Positions 17,908-25,508 of a DNA stretch of 64,000 nt are shown in pieces. Source of the DNA: an uncultured Propionibacteriaceae bacterium (GTDB lineage Bacteria; Actinomycetota; Actinomycetes; Propionibacteriales; Propionibacteriaceae). The position numbers and the translations under genes are program-made. Position 1 is the stretch's first letter, and each line of letters starts with the position of its first letter. Under the pieces are notes generated by a model. That model had not been told where the DNA came from. It was given only the letters and a program-made list of their open reading frames with translations, and did not search any database. Location of the stretch: contig CALIWR010000005.1 in the NCBI GenBank assembly GCA_938046585.1, positions 310,001 to 374,000 of the forward strand, written 5' to 3'.

Positions 17908-19062
17908 CTATTCCTTGGAGCCGAACATGATCTCGTCCCACGACGGCACCGAGGCTCGCTTGCTGCGGCTACGCCGGGTCTTGGCGGGCTTGGTCTTCGG
18001 AGTCGGATCCGTCGGCTGCTCGGGGATTGCCGCCGTCTCGTTCGGCGGTTCCGGGGTCGGAGCCGGCCGAGTGTTTCGGGGTTTGCGGCGCTGCCTGCGA
18101 GAAACAGGGGCCGGTGGCACAGGTGCCACAGGGCTCTCGGGTGGCTCTGGCTCAGGGTTGGCAGCCGACGCGCTCTGCGTTAGGGACCATTCGGGGTCGT
18201 CGCGAGGAGTGACTGGGGTTTGCAGGCCGGTGTAGATCCGGACCGAATCCTCATCAATACCCGAGATCATCTCGTACAGCACATCCATCTCAGATGATGG
18301 GGCGACCAGGTCGTAGACCCCGTCCACCTCGGCGAGCTCGGCTGGGCTGTAGTCGGGCACTTCGGTCTCGGAGGTGTACTCGTCGGGGCCACGTTCCGGC
18401 ATGGTTGCCTTGACCAGCGCCAGATCGTCGTCCAGGTCCACGGTGGGCTCGCTGTCGGGGTCGACATGGCGCCGCCGAACCGTGGTGGCGGGCTCGGCCT
18501 CGTCGATCAGCCAGCGGGCTGCGTCGTTCTCGGCCACTGAGAACCGGCCACCAGTGTCGTAGGTGAATAGCGCTTCCTGCCGGGTCCCGTCCGCCTCGTA
18601 GCCGGCCTGGACGACCCAGCGTCCGTCGCCGCGTTTCCAGCTGTCCCAGTCCACGTCGTCCACGTCGAGACCACGGCTGCGCAGTCGTTGTCCGATGGTG
18701 GCTTCCAGAGCGCGGGTCGACGCGGCTTCGCCGCGGCGTCGTACCGGGGCTGCCTGGGCCACACCGACCACGTGGGCGCGTTCAGCGAGCACAGGGGCAG
18801 CGAAGGCCTCGATCCGCTCTGCCGGCACGCCAGCAGCCTGCGCGACCTCATCCAGGCTCTCACCGGCTCGGATGCGCGCTTGGATCTCGCGGGGGCGAAG
18901 TTGGCTTTCCATCTCGATCTCCAGTTGTCCCAGGCGCGGGCGATCCCCCCGCACGGCTGCGCGGAGTCGAGCGTCGACAGCGATGGAGATCTCCTCGTCG
19001 TCGGGCGTGACCACGAGCAGTGCTCCGTCGGGGGTAAGGCCGAGGAGTCGCCCAGTCCGCAT
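17908..19062 (-). CDS. sepH: Cell division protein SepH (DUF3071)
   Basis: A 384-residue SepH homologue. The N-terminal DUF3071 domain runs to about residue 170 and contains the helix-turn-helix-like segment LRPREIQARIRAGESLDEVAQAAGV split over residues 55-80 and the DWDSWKRGDGRW region. The remainder is long, Pro- and charge-rich and likely disordered, ending in basic SRSKRASVPSWDEIMFGSK. In Streptomyces and Mycobacterium SepH binds FtsZ and promotes filament assembly during septation. It is divergent from the DUF4193 gene, as in other Actinobacteria. Confidence 0.92.
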   Translation of the reverse strand: MRTGRLLGLTPDGALLVVTPDDEEISIAVDARLRAAVRGDRPRLGQLEIEMESQLRPREIQARIRAGESLDEVAQAAGVPAERIEAFAAPVLAERAHVVGVAQAAPVRRRGEAASTRALEATIGQRLRSRGLDVDDVDWDSWKRGDGRWVVQAGYEADGTRQEALFTYDTGGRFSVAENDAARWLIDEAEPATTVRRRHVDPDSEPTVDLDDDLALVKATMPERGPDEYTSETEVPDYSPAELAEVDGVYDLVAPSSEMDVLYEMISGIDEDSVRIYTGLQTPVTPRDDPEWSLTQSASAANPEPEPPESPVAPVPPAPVSRRQRRKPRNTRPAPTPEPPNETAAIPEQPTDPTPKTKPAKTRRSRSKRASVPSWDEIMFGSKE

Positions 19063-19180
19063 CAGGTGGCCGTTCGTTTGGTGTTGGTTGGGGCCAACCT
19101 ACCGGTACCAGGCCCCAAACCCCTTCAACTGCACCATCCTCCCGTTTGGCGTGCCTATTCGAGGGTGGATGCCCACGGGG

Positions 19181-19186
19181 TTGACA
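19181..19186 (+). promoter_or_regulatory. -35 TTGACA upstream of the DUF4193 gene
   Basis: A perfect TTGACA lies in the 220-base gap between sepH and the DUF4193 gene, followed by a GTGT-GGT-ACAC palindrome (about 19188-19198). No good -10 is seen at 16-18 bases. Confidence 0.3.
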
Positions 19187-19282
19187 CGTGTGGTACACAT
19201 GCTTCCCGACCTGGACCGCACCCAGAACCCACCCTGAGGGAGCCGTCGGACCGGGACAGACGTCAAGGATGAGGGAAGAGCG

Positions 19283-19579
19283 ATGGCCACTGACTACGAC
19301 GCACCACGTAAGACCGACGAGGATTCCAACGAAGACAGCATCGAGGAACTCAAGAGCCGTCGCAACGACAAGAACTCAGGCAAGGTCGACGAGGACGAGG
19401 CGGAAGCCGCCGAGGCCTTCGAATTGCCCGGAGCAGACCTGTCGCATGAGGAATTGACGGTCCGGGTACTGCCGCGGCAGGCCGACGAGTTCACCTGCGG
19501 TTCCTGCTTCCTGGTCAAGCACCGCAGCCAGATCGCCGAGGAACGCAATGGCGTCGAGTACTGCGTCGACTGTGTCTGA
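19283..19579 (+). CDS. DUF4193 family protein
   Basis: A 98-residue protein equivalent to M. tuberculosis Rv2699c. The N-terminal 60 residues are highly charged and probably disordered; the C-terminus carries a treble-clef-like zinc site FTCGSCFLVKHRSQIAEE...YCVDCV with CxxC pairs at both ends. The family is nearly universal in Actinobacteria and its function is unknown. GAGGGAAGAGCG precedes the ATG. Confidence 0.92.
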   Translation: MATDYDAPRKTDEDSNEDSIEELKSRRNDKNSGKVDEDEAEAAEAFELPGADLSHEELTVRVLPRQADEFTCGSCFLVKHRSQIAEERNGVEYCVDCV

Positions 19580-19590
19580 TGCTGCACCGT

Positions 19591-19621
19591 ATGGTGCCCC
19601 CGGTTTGGCCAGGGGCACCAT
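19591..19621. terminator. Hairpin between DUF4193 and DUF4235 genes
   Basis: A perfect 10-base-pair stem, ATGGTGCCCC (19591-19600) and GGGGCACCAT (19612-19621), with an 11-base loop sits between two convergent stops and can serve both strands. Confidence 0.7.
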
Positions 19622-19637
19622 GGCAGCGGCCCTGTGA

Positions 19638-19901
19638 TCAGACCAGTTCCTTGTCCGCCACCCACTGCTTGACCTTGCGCGTCGAGTAGCGTCCGACTAG
19701 AAGCTGGGTCACCCCCACTCCGAGCGATGAGGCCACGAACCAGGTCACCGCTTCCCGGGTGGGAACGTCCGGGTCGTTCGGGTCCGGCGGGGTGTTGCCG
19801 GTGGCGACCTGCCACATCTTGCGCACCACAAACTGGGCGATCAGTGCGGTGACGGCCCCGACGACCATCGGGTATGTCTTCTCCAGAATCTTGTTGTCCA
19901 T
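19638..19901 (-). CDS. DUF4235 family small membrane protein
   Basis: An 87-residue protein of the DUF4235 family. MVVGAVTALIAQFVVRKMW forms one membrane segment and TWFVASSLGVGVTQLLVGR a second, with a PPDPNDPDVPTR loop between them. The function is unknown. The ATG at 19901 has AGGAGGAGAG directly upstream, which rules out the longer open frame to 19955. Confidence 0.85.
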   Translation of the reverse strand: MDNKILEKTYPMVVGAVTALIAQFVVRKMWQVATGNTPPDPNDPDVPTREAVTWFVASSLGVGVTQLLVGRYSTRKVKQWVADKELV

Positions 19902-19963
19902 CTCTCCTCCTGGCCGGATGCCCCCACCGTACCGGGCTGAGGCTGGTCGATTCACGGTCCGAC

Positions 19964-19969
19964 TAGGGT
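19964..19969 (+). promoter_or_regulatory. -10 hexamer TAGGGT upstream of a leader ORF and dut
   Basis: TAGGGT lies 6 bases before the ATG at 19976, so the dut operon transcript may begin exactly at that ATG. Confidence 0.5.
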
Positions 19970-19975
19970 GAGCTC

Positions 19976-20038
19976 ATGTCCTCCGGTGAACACCCGCGCC
20001 TGTACCGGCCGATGAGCATGATCGAGCAGAACCAGTGA
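19976..20038 (+). CDS. Possible 20-residue leader peptide upstream of dut
   Basis: An ATG placed 6 bases after TAGGGT opens a 20-codon frame (MSSGEHPRLYRPMSMIEQNQ) whose TGA overlaps the dut ATG (TGATG). The arrangement suggests that ribosomes start leaderless at 19976, translate this short frame and re-initiate at dut. No homologue is recognised and no attenuator-type hairpin or codon run is visible. The alternative is that the frame is incidental and dut uses its own weak initiation signal. Confidence 0.4.
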   Translation: MSSGEHPRLYRPMSMIEQNQ

Positions 20039-20529
20039 TGCCGGTACGGGTCGAGGTGCTGCGCCTAGATCAGGGGCTGCCATTGCCTGCGTACGCCCAT
20101 CCTGGTGACGCTGGCGCCGACCTGGCTATCCGCGACGATGTGACGATCGGGCCCGCAGAACGGGTCTTGGTCGATACCGGGATCGCGGTGGTGATCCCCG
20201 ACGGCTATGTGGGCCTGGTCCATCCTCGGTCTGGGCTGGCGGCCCGTCACGGCCTGACGATCGTAAACGCACCGGGCACGATCGACGCTGGCTACCGTGG
20301 CGAGATTCGGATCAATCTGCTGAACACCGATACCGAACAGGCGGTGAGCCTACGTCGCGGTGACCTGATCGCCCAGCTGGTGGTGCAGCCGGTGGTACAG
20401 GCAAATTTCATCGAGGTGTCGGACTTGCCGCCATCGGTACGGGGCCAGGCCGGTCATGGTTCGAGCGGCGGGGTCGCCGGTTGGCGTAGCGTGGGCGCCG
20501 ACACCGACGGACAGGAAGACACGACGTGA
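20038..20529 (+). CDS. dut: dUTP diphosphatase
   Basis: A 163-residue trimeric-type dUTPase that hydrolyses dUTP to dUMP and PPi, keeping uracil out of DNA and feeding thymidylate synthesis. The five family motifs are visible in order: HPGDAGADLAI, HPRSGLAARHGL, NAPGTIDAGYRGE, RRGDLIAQLVVQPV, and the C-terminal glycine-rich arm GHGSSGGVAG. The ATG at 20038 directly overlaps the stop of a 20-codon leader frame; a GTG at 20035 is an alternative. The stop overlaps the DUF3710 start. Confidence 0.95.
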   Translation: MPVRVEVLRLDQGLPLPAYAHPGDAGADLAIRDDVTIGPAERVLVDTGIAVVIPDGYVGLVHPRSGLAARHGLTIVNAPGTIDAGYRGEIRINLLNTDTEQAVSLRRGDLIAQLVVQPVVQANFIEVSDLPPSVRGQAGHGSSGGVAGWRSVGADTDGQEDTT

Positions 20530-21296
20530 TTTTCGGGCGCAAGAAGAAGGCCGCGGTACCCGCTTCACCCGACAGTGCCGACCCCACGCAGGAGCCGGAC
20601 GAGGAGACTGACCGTGAGCCGGACCCGGCAGCGGACGAGGATGCTGATGCCGAAGTCCGCGACGACTCTGAGGACGAGGACGACGTTTCCGAGGACGAAG
20701 ACGACTCTGACGAAGATGACGATTGGGACGAGGACCCAGCCGAGTGGCGCTCAGAGGGTCCCTTCGACCTCGACGAGGTCGACCTTGATGGTGATGAGGT
20801 CGAGCGGATGGACCTCGGAGCCCTGATCATCACCCCCGAAGAGGGGATGCAATTGCAGATCGTGGCAGATGCCGAGACCCGGCAGGGAATGGCCCTGGTG
20901 GCTGTTCTGGGAGCCTCCGCCATCCAGGTTGAGGTACGGGCCGCTCCCAATAGTGGCGGCTTCGCGAAAGAGATTCGCGGTGATATTGAAGCCGAGACCA
21001 AAGAGGCTGGCGGTACCTGCGACGTGGCCAGGGGCCCATTCGGGATCGAATTGCGACGGGTCGTTGCGGCAACCGACCAGGAAGGCAACGAGGGCTTTGC
21101 CCCGCTACGGGACTGGTTCGCGGAGGGACCTCGCTGGCTGCTGATCGGCCGGCTGATGGGGGAGGCCGCCCTGGATGTGAACGGAGAGGGCGCTTCGCTA
21201 GTCATGGAAGAATTCTTCGGCAACCTCATCGTACGGCGCGGCAGCGAGGCGATGGGTGCTGGGCAGACCGTCCCGATCACGATCCCACAAGGCTGA
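20526..21296 (+). CDS. DUF3710 family protein
   Basis: A 256-residue protein of the actinobacterial DUF3710 family (M. tuberculosis Rv2696c). Residues 15-75 are an unusually dense Asp/Glu tract; the conserved globular part starts near RSEGPFDLDEVDLDG and contains GMQLQIVAD and WLLIGRLMGEAA. The function is unknown. The GTG overlaps the dut stop by 4 bases, so it is probably translated with dut. Confidence 0.9.
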   Translation: MIFGRKKKAAVPASPDSADPTQEPDEETDREPDPAADEDADAEVRDDSEDEDDVSEDEDDSDEDDDWDEDPAEWRSEGPFDLDEVDLDGDEVERMDLGALIITPEEGMQLQIVADAETRQGMALVAVLGASAIQVEVRAAPNSGGFAKEIRGDIEAETKEAGGTCDVARGPFGIELRRVVAATDQEGNEGFAPLRDWFAEGPRWLLIGRLMGEAALDVNGEGASLVMEEFFGNLIVRRGSEAMGAGQTVPITIPQG

Positions 21297-21298
21297 CG

Positions 21299-21652
21299 GT
21301 GCCGGTGCTGTGGCGCCGGTTAGCGCACCGGATCCGGTCATCGGACCAGGCCTCGGCCTCCCCGGACCTAGCCGAGCGAGACCGCTACGTCGCAGCCCAG
21401 CCAATCGCCTCGGTTCGGGTCCAAGATCGGGTACGGCTGCGGGGAACGCTGCAGTCGATCGCCTACACCTCGACTGCGCGCCGCCTGGAGGCAGAGCTGA
21501 GAGACGAGACCGGAGCGATCATCGTGATCTGGATGGGACGTCAGACGATCCCGGGACTGGTCGCTGGTCGGGTCCTGGAGGTTCGGGGGACCTTGACGAT
21601 CAGCGAGGGACGACGGGTGATTTTCAACCCCGCCTACGAGATCGTGCCCTGA
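21299..21652 (+). CDS. OB-fold nucleic acid-binding domain protein
   Basis: A 117-residue protein with a single OB-fold in its C-terminal 75 residues (VRLRGTLQSIAYTS, LEAELRDETGAIIVIWMGR, VLEVRGTLTISEGRRVIFNP), as found after DUF3710 in other Actinobacteria (Rv2694c). Single-stranded nucleic acid binding is inferred from fold only. The GTG lies 3 bases after the DUF3710 stop. Its last 19 bases overlap the end of the convergent trkA gene; the DUF3159 membrane protein often found between these genes is absent. Confidence 0.82.
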   Translation: MPVLWRRLAHRIRSSDQASASPDLAERDRYVAAQPIASVRVQDRVRLRGTLQSIAYTSTARRLEAELRDETGAIIVIWMGRQTIPGLVAGRVLEVRGTLTISEGRRVIFNPAYEIVP

Positions 21653-22329
21653 ACGGCTGCGGGCTTCGGCTGCCGCGGTGACAGGAACCGCGACAGATGC
21701 CGCTCCTGCTCCGGGTCGACGAGGAACAGCAGCTCGTCCCCAGCCTCCAGACAGCTGTCGGGTTCGGGGGGCAGGCCGCGTCCATCACGGATGATCGCGG
21801 TCAGCACCGCCTCACCCGGCCACTCCAGGTCACCAATCCGCCGGCCCACTGCCGGCGACACCTCAGGCAGGGTCATCTCGACCAGATTGGTTCGGCCTTT
21901 CTGGAAGGTCATCAGCCGGACCAAGTCACCGACCGTGACCGCCTCCTCGACCAGCGCGCACATCAGCCGAGGTGTCGAGACCGCGACATCCACCCCCCAC
22001 ATCTCGTCGAACAGCCACTCGTTACCGGGGTGGTTCACCCGCCCGACGGTACGCGGTACCCCGAATTCGGTCTTGGCCAGCAGTGCATGCACCAGGTTGG
22101 CCTTGTCATCCCCGGTGGCCGCGATCGCCACGTCACAGGAGTCCAATCGAGCCTCGGCCAACGAGTCCATTTCGCAGGCATCCGCCTGCAGCCATTCCGC
22201 GTCTGGTACCGAGGCCGGTCTGATCACTGCCGGGTCCCGGTCGATCAGCAGCACCTGGTGACCGTTGCCGATCAGTTCCCGCGCGATCGAACGGCCGACA
22301 TTGCCGGCTCCCGCAATCGCCACCCTCAT
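21634..22329 (-). CDS. trkA: TrkA-family potassium uptake protein (CeoC-like)
   Basis: A 231-residue cytoplasmic regulatory subunit of Trk/Ktr potassium transport. The RCK_N Rossmann domain begins VAIAGAGNVGRSIA and binds nucleotide through the acidic DRD segment; RCK_C starts around EVSPAVGRRIGDLEWPG. It corresponds to mycobacterial CeoC and pairs with the CeoB-like gene directly upstream on the same strand (9-base gap). No TrkH/TrkG membrane subunit lies in the window. Confidence 0.92.
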   Translation of the reverse strand: MRVAIAGAGNVGRSIARELIGNGHQVLLIDRDPAVIRPASVPDAEWLQADACEMDSLAEARLDSCDVAIAATGDDKANLVHALLAKTEFGVPRTVGRVNHPGNEWLFDEMWGVDVAVSTPRLMCALVEEAVTVGDLVRLMTFQKGRTNLVEMTLPEVSPAVGRRIGDLEWPGEAVLTAIIRDGRGLPPEPDSCLEAGDELLFLVDPEQERHLSRFLSPRQPKPAAVQGTIS

Positions 22330-22338
22330 CGCTGCCTC

Positions 22339-23001
22339 CTACTGTTCCACCGGGGCGGCACCTAGAACCGCCTCGACGTCCGGGATCCGGGCTGATTCCA
22401 CCATCGCGTACACGATGTCACCGGACTGCAGCACGGTGGCGTCGTTCACCACGGCCCCCGAACCGTACCGGGTGATGGCGGGAATCGGGGTGTCGGCTGC
22501 GGCCTCCAGGTCACGGATTCGGCGCCCAACCCAGCCGCTGTGGTACGGAACTTCGATCAGGCGCACCGCGCCAGCCGGGTCCCGCCACAGGCTTTCAGCG
22601 CCGACCGGGAGCAGCCTGCGCAGCACTTGGTCCGCCGCCCAGCGCACCGTCACCACGGTCGGGATCCCCAGCCGCTCGTACACCTCGGCCCGACCCTGGT
22701 CATAGATCCGGGCTACCACATTGTCGACGCCGAAGTTCTCCCGGACCACTCGCGCAGCCAGGATGTTGGAGTTGTCTCCGTTGGAGACTGCGGCGAAACC
22801 GTCGGCGTGCCCGATATCGGCGGCGATCAAGATGTCGCGGTCGAAGCCGACTCCCGTGACCGTCGAACCGCGAAAGCCCGGGCCAAGACGTCGGAAGGAG
22901 TCGGAGTTGACGTCGATCACCGAGACGGTGTGCTGGCGTCGCTCCAGGCCGCGCGCCAGGAGCGACCCGACCCGGCCGCATCCCATGATCACGTAGTGCA
23001 T
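22339..23001 (-). CDS. trkA: TrkA-family potassium uptake protein (CeoB-like)
   Basis: A 220-residue RCK protein starting MHYVIMGCGRVGSLLARGL, with the nucleotide-binding acidic residue in VIDVNSDSFRRL and a C-terminal RCK_C domain (VPYHSGWVGRRIRDLE). With the next gene it forms the paired CeoB/CeoC arrangement. The ATG at 23001 has GAGG 6 bases upstream within a GGGGAGGAATGAGG purine run; the open extension to 23388 is not family-like. Confidence 0.92.
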   Translation of the reverse strand: MHYVIMGCGRVGSLLARGLERRQHTVSVIDVNSDSFRRLGPGFRGSTVTGVGFDRDILIAADIGHADGFAAVSNGDNSNILAARVVRENFGVDNVVARIYDQGRAEVYERLGIPTVVTVRWAADQVLRRLLPVGAESLWRDPAGAVRLIEVPYHSGWVGRRIRDLEAAADTPIPAITRYGSGAVVNDATVLQSGDIVYAMVESARIPDVEAVLGAAPVEQ

Positions 23002-23088
23002 CTGGACCTCATTCCTCCCCTGATGGCACCACCGTAGCCGGGCTCTGACCAGGGCCCGGCAGTCCGGGCCGGGATCGCCTGCAGGTCG

Positions 23089-23094
23089 TATTGT
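23089..23094 (+). promoter_or_regulatory. -10 hexamer TATTGT of a leaderless promoter
   Basis: TATTGT is followed by 6 bases and the GTG at 23101 of the RNA methyltransferase gene. Confidence 0.5.
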
Positions 23095-23100
23095 CCTCGG

Positions 23101-24291
23101 GTGATGATGGCCGACTTCCCGATCAGTTTGCAGGTCGGCGACCTGGTGGGCCCGGTCCAGGTTGGGGCGATCGCTCACGGCGGGCACTGCGTGGCCCGGG
23201 TGGGGAGCTGGGTGATTTTTGTGCGTCATGCCTTGCCGGGGGAGACTGTTCAGGTGCGGATCACCGCTCGCAGGCAGCGGTACGGGTACGGCGACGCGGT
23301 CGCGGTTTTTGATGCCCATCCGCAGCGGGTGCCGCCGCCCTGCCCGGTGGCTCGCCCGGGTGGCTGCGGTGGCTGTGACTTCCAACATGCCTCGTTGCCG
23401 CTACAACGGCAGTTGAAGGCCGCGGTGGTCGCCGAGCAGCTTGAACGGCTGGCGGGCTACCACTGGACGGGTGAAGTGGAGGCTGTGCCCGCGGATACCG
23501 GGCAAGGCTGGCGAACCCGGATGCGATACCGGGTTAGTGACGATCACCGGCTCGGATTACGTCGTCATCGAGGTCATGATCTGGTCGAACTGCCCGAGGC
23601 TGGCTGCTGGATTGCCCACCCCGGGCTGCGTCCGGTTCCGGGCCCGGCGCTGACCGGGGCTACCCCGGGCGCCGAGGTGGTACAGGCAGGGGTGGACGGT
23701 GCGGTCCTGGTGGCCGGTGAAGTGGTCGCCGGCCCTTCCCGGCTACTCGAGCAGGCTGCCGGTTTCGACTTCCACGTCGAGCCGGACGGGTTCTGGCAGG
23801 TGCACCCCGCGGCCGCCGACATCCTGGTCACGGCGGTTCGTGAGGGTCTTGGGCCGCTGCCGGGTGAATCGGCCTGGGATCTGTACTGCGGAGTGGGGCT
23901 GTTCGCGCGGATGCTGGTGGCGCAATCGGTCACGGTCCGGGCGGTGGAATGGTCCCGCCCGGCGGTCGCCCTCGCCCGCCGCAACGTCGCCCGGGCTCGA
24001 ACCGAGCAGGGCCGGGTTGAACGGGTGATCCGACGATGGCCGGGCCAGGTCGACCTGGTGGTGCTGGACCCACCTCGCTCCGGCTGCGGCGCGACAGTGG
24101 TAGCCGAGATCGCCCGCCGCCGGCCCCGACGCGTGGCCTATGTGGCCTGTGACCCGGCCGCCTTGGCGCGCGATCTGGCCGATTTTGCCATTCATGGTTA
24201 CCAGACCAGCGAGGTCCGCGCCTTTGATCTTTTCCCGATGACTCATCATGTGGAGTGTCTGGCGGTGCTGGAACCAGATGAGTCCAGATGA
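23101..24291 (+). CDS. Class I SAM-dependent RNA methyltransferase (TrmA/RlmD family)
   Basis: A 396-residue RNA uridine-C5 methyltransferase. An N-terminal TRAM domain (residues 8-62) is followed by a probable 4Fe-4S cysteine cluster CPVARPGGCGGCDFQH and a Rossmann methyltransferase domain with WDLYCGVGLFA and LDPPRSGCG, then the catalytic cysteine segment VAYVACDPAALARDL. It corresponds to M. tuberculosis Rv2689c. The exact target (23S rRNA or tRNA uridine) cannot be read from sequence. The GTG start is supported by TATTGT 6 bases upstream; two ATG codons follow immediately. Confidence 0.9.
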   Translation: MMMADFPISLQVGDLVGPVQVGAIAHGGHCVARVGSWVIFVRHALPGETVQVRITARRQRYGYGDAVAVFDAHPQRVPPPCPVARPGGCGGCDFQHASLPLQRQLKAAVVAEQLERLAGYHWTGEVEAVPADTGQGWRTRMRYRVSDDHRLGLRRHRGHDLVELPEAGCWIAHPGLRPVPGPALTGATPGAEVVQAGVDGAVLVAGEVVAGPSRLLEQAAGFDFHVEPDGFWQVHPAAADILVTAVREGLGPLPGESAWDLYCGVGLFARMLVAQSVTVRAVEWSRPAVALARRNVARARTEQGRVERVIRRWPGQVDLVVLDPPRSGCGATVVAEIARRRPRRVAYVACDPAALARDLADFAIHGYQTSEVRAFDLFPMTHHVECLAVLEPDESR

Positions 24292-24344
24292 GGCCACTCT
24301 CACCCTTCTTGATCGCCCAGCACGCATCGGCCATTGTTCTTTCA

Positions 24345-24683
24345 GGCCCTTCGAGGGAAGGAGCCGGGGGATATCACCGGGTCATTGTGGTCGGGTGATA
24401 GTAATCGAAAGGTGTACCTGTTCATGAACGCTGTTTCTGCTTACGTGACCAGCCTGCTGCTCGTCGCGTCGGATCGTTTCGGCAAGGCGGCCAAGGGTGC
24501 GACCGCGGTCGAGTACGGGCTGCTGGTGGCGCTGATCGCGGCTGTGATCATCGCAGCTGTGACCGCTTTCGGTCAGGAGGTCCGCGACGTCTTCGCCCAG
24601 GTTCAGACGGCCATGCAGGGCCGGAGCCGCTGATTCCGTAGCCAAACCAGGCCAGGCCGGTCGCCCCTCGAGGCGGCCGGCCT
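24345..24683 (+). repeat. 339-bp direct repeat, copy 1 (contains flp)
   Basis: Bases 24345-24683 are identical to 24756-25094. The unit holds the upstream region, a complete Flp pilin gene and most of its terminator stem; in this copy the T-run follows the repeat edge. Confidence 0.98.
24424..24633 (+). CDS. flp: Flp family type IVb pilin, copy 1
   Basis: A 69-residue Flp-type prepilin. The basic leader ending FGKAAKG is followed by ATAVEYGLLVALIAAVIIAAVTAF, split here as the family's AxAVEYG processing region (Glu at +5) and the hydrophobic alpha-helix. Such pilins are cut by a TadV-type prepilin peptidase and assembled by the Tad machinery, neither of which is in the window. The ATG has an AAAGG ribosome binding site. 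The upstream region carries a TATCACC/GGTGATA inverted repeat (24372-24400). The coding sequence is identical to copy 2. Confidence 0.93.
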   Translation: MNAVSAYVTSLLLVASDRFGKAAKGATAVEYGLLVALIAAVIIAAVTAFGQEVRDVFAQVQTAMQGRSR

Positions 24684-24693
24684 GGTCATTTTT
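24652..24693 (+). terminator. Rho-independent terminator after flp copy 1
   Basis: CCAGGCCGGTCGCC (24652-24665) pairs with GGCGGCCGGCCTGG (24672-24685), 14 pairs with one G-T, followed by T-rich CATTTTT. It is the clearest intrinsic terminator in the window. Confidence 0.9.
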
Positions 24694-24755
24694 CCCAGGT
24701 GAGGTGGTTCTCATGTGGATTGCGGTAACGGTCGGAATTGCGTCATTCTGATGGT

Positions 24756-25094
24756 GGCCCTTCGAGGGAAGGAGCCGGGGGATATCACCGGGTCATTGTG
24801 GTCGGGTGATAGTAATCGAAAGGTGTACCTGTTCATGAACGCTGTTTCTGCTTACGTGACCAGCCTGCTGCTCGTCGCGTCGGATCGTTTCGGCAAGGCG
24901 GCCAAGGGTGCGACCGCGGTCGAGTACGGGCTGCTGGTGGCGCTGATCGCGGCTGTGATCATCGCAGCTGTGACCGCTTTCGGTCAGGAGGTCCGCGACG
25001 TCTTCGCCCAGGTTCAGACGGCCATGCAGGGCCGGAGCCGCTGATTCCGTAGCCAAACCAGGCCAGGCCGGTCGCCCCTCGAGGCGGCCGGCCT
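24756..25094 (+). repeat. 339-bp direct repeat, copy 2 (contains flp)
   Basis: Identical to 24345-24683 with an offset of 411 bases, leaving a 72-base unique spacer. The repeat ends inside the terminator stem, so this copy keeps about 12 stem pairs but lacks the T-run. Confidence 0.98.
24835..25044 (+). CDS. flp: Flp family type IVb pilin, copy 2
   Basis: A second 69-residue Flp prepilin identical in every base to copy 1, including the AAAGG ribosome binding site and about 80 upstream bases, so both should be expressed alike. The hydrophobic segment LLVALIAAVIIAAVTAF and processing motif TAVEYG are unchanged. Its terminator has lost the T-run, so transcripts may run on toward the convergent AbrB-type gene. 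Confidence 0.93.
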   Translation: MNAVSAYVTSLLLVASDRFGKAAKGATAVEYGLLVALIAAVIIAAVTAFGQEVRDVFAQVQTAMQGRSR

Positions 25095-25140
25095 TCGCCG
25101 TCCCTGGCGACGGTAGGCCTTCGTCGAGGCAGATCCGGGT

Positions 25141-25377
25141 CTAGGGCCCTGCCGACGGGATCGGAGAGGGTAACGTGGCCAGCAGCTCGCCGAGCGCAGA
25201 AGCCGGAAGAATGGCGATGCCCCGGCCGACATCGGCGAGTAGCAGGACCTGGTCACCGGGTTGGAAACCGAACAGGTCTCGGGCCCCCTTGGGGATCACA
25301 ATCTGTCCCTTCGGGCCGATGGTCAAGGTGGCGGCGAAACGCCCCTCAACGGGTGGGAGACCGATGTCCTTCGGCAC
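25141..25377 (-). CDS. AbrB/MazE/SpoVT-type DNA-binding protein
   Basis: A 78-residue protein with the swapped-hairpin AbrB fold: FAATLTIGPKGQIVIPKGARDLFGFQPGDQVLLLAD around residues 13-48. Such proteins are dimeric transcription regulators or antitoxins. No toxin reading frame adjoins it, so a stand-alone regulator is more likely. The GTG at 25377 follows a perfect AGGAGG; the longer open frame to 25611 is not supported. It is divergent from acnA and shares a 200-base control region holding a 20-base palindrome. Confidence 0.85.
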   Translation of the reverse strand: MPKDIGLPPVEGRFAATLTIGPKGQIVIPKGARDLFGFQPGDQVLLLADVGRGIAILPASALGELLATLPSPIPSAGP

Positions 25378-25508
25378 GATTCCTCCTGCAGGCTGCCTCT
25401 GGTAAGAGAAGTATGACCCCTTCAGGGCTTCCGACCAAGGTCGGCGGATTCTGCGACGGGACCAGATCGACGCTGGCAGACTGGCTCCCACGCCAGCGAG
25501 AGGACTCG

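Noticed and set aside
24372..24420. c-di-GMP riboswitch upstream of flp
   Set aside because: The TATCACC/GGTGATA repeat is short and the conserved GEMM core bases are not present.
25141..25377. MazEF-type toxin-antitoxin pair
   Set aside because: Only the AbrB-like half is present; no toxin-like frame lies within several hundred bases on either side.
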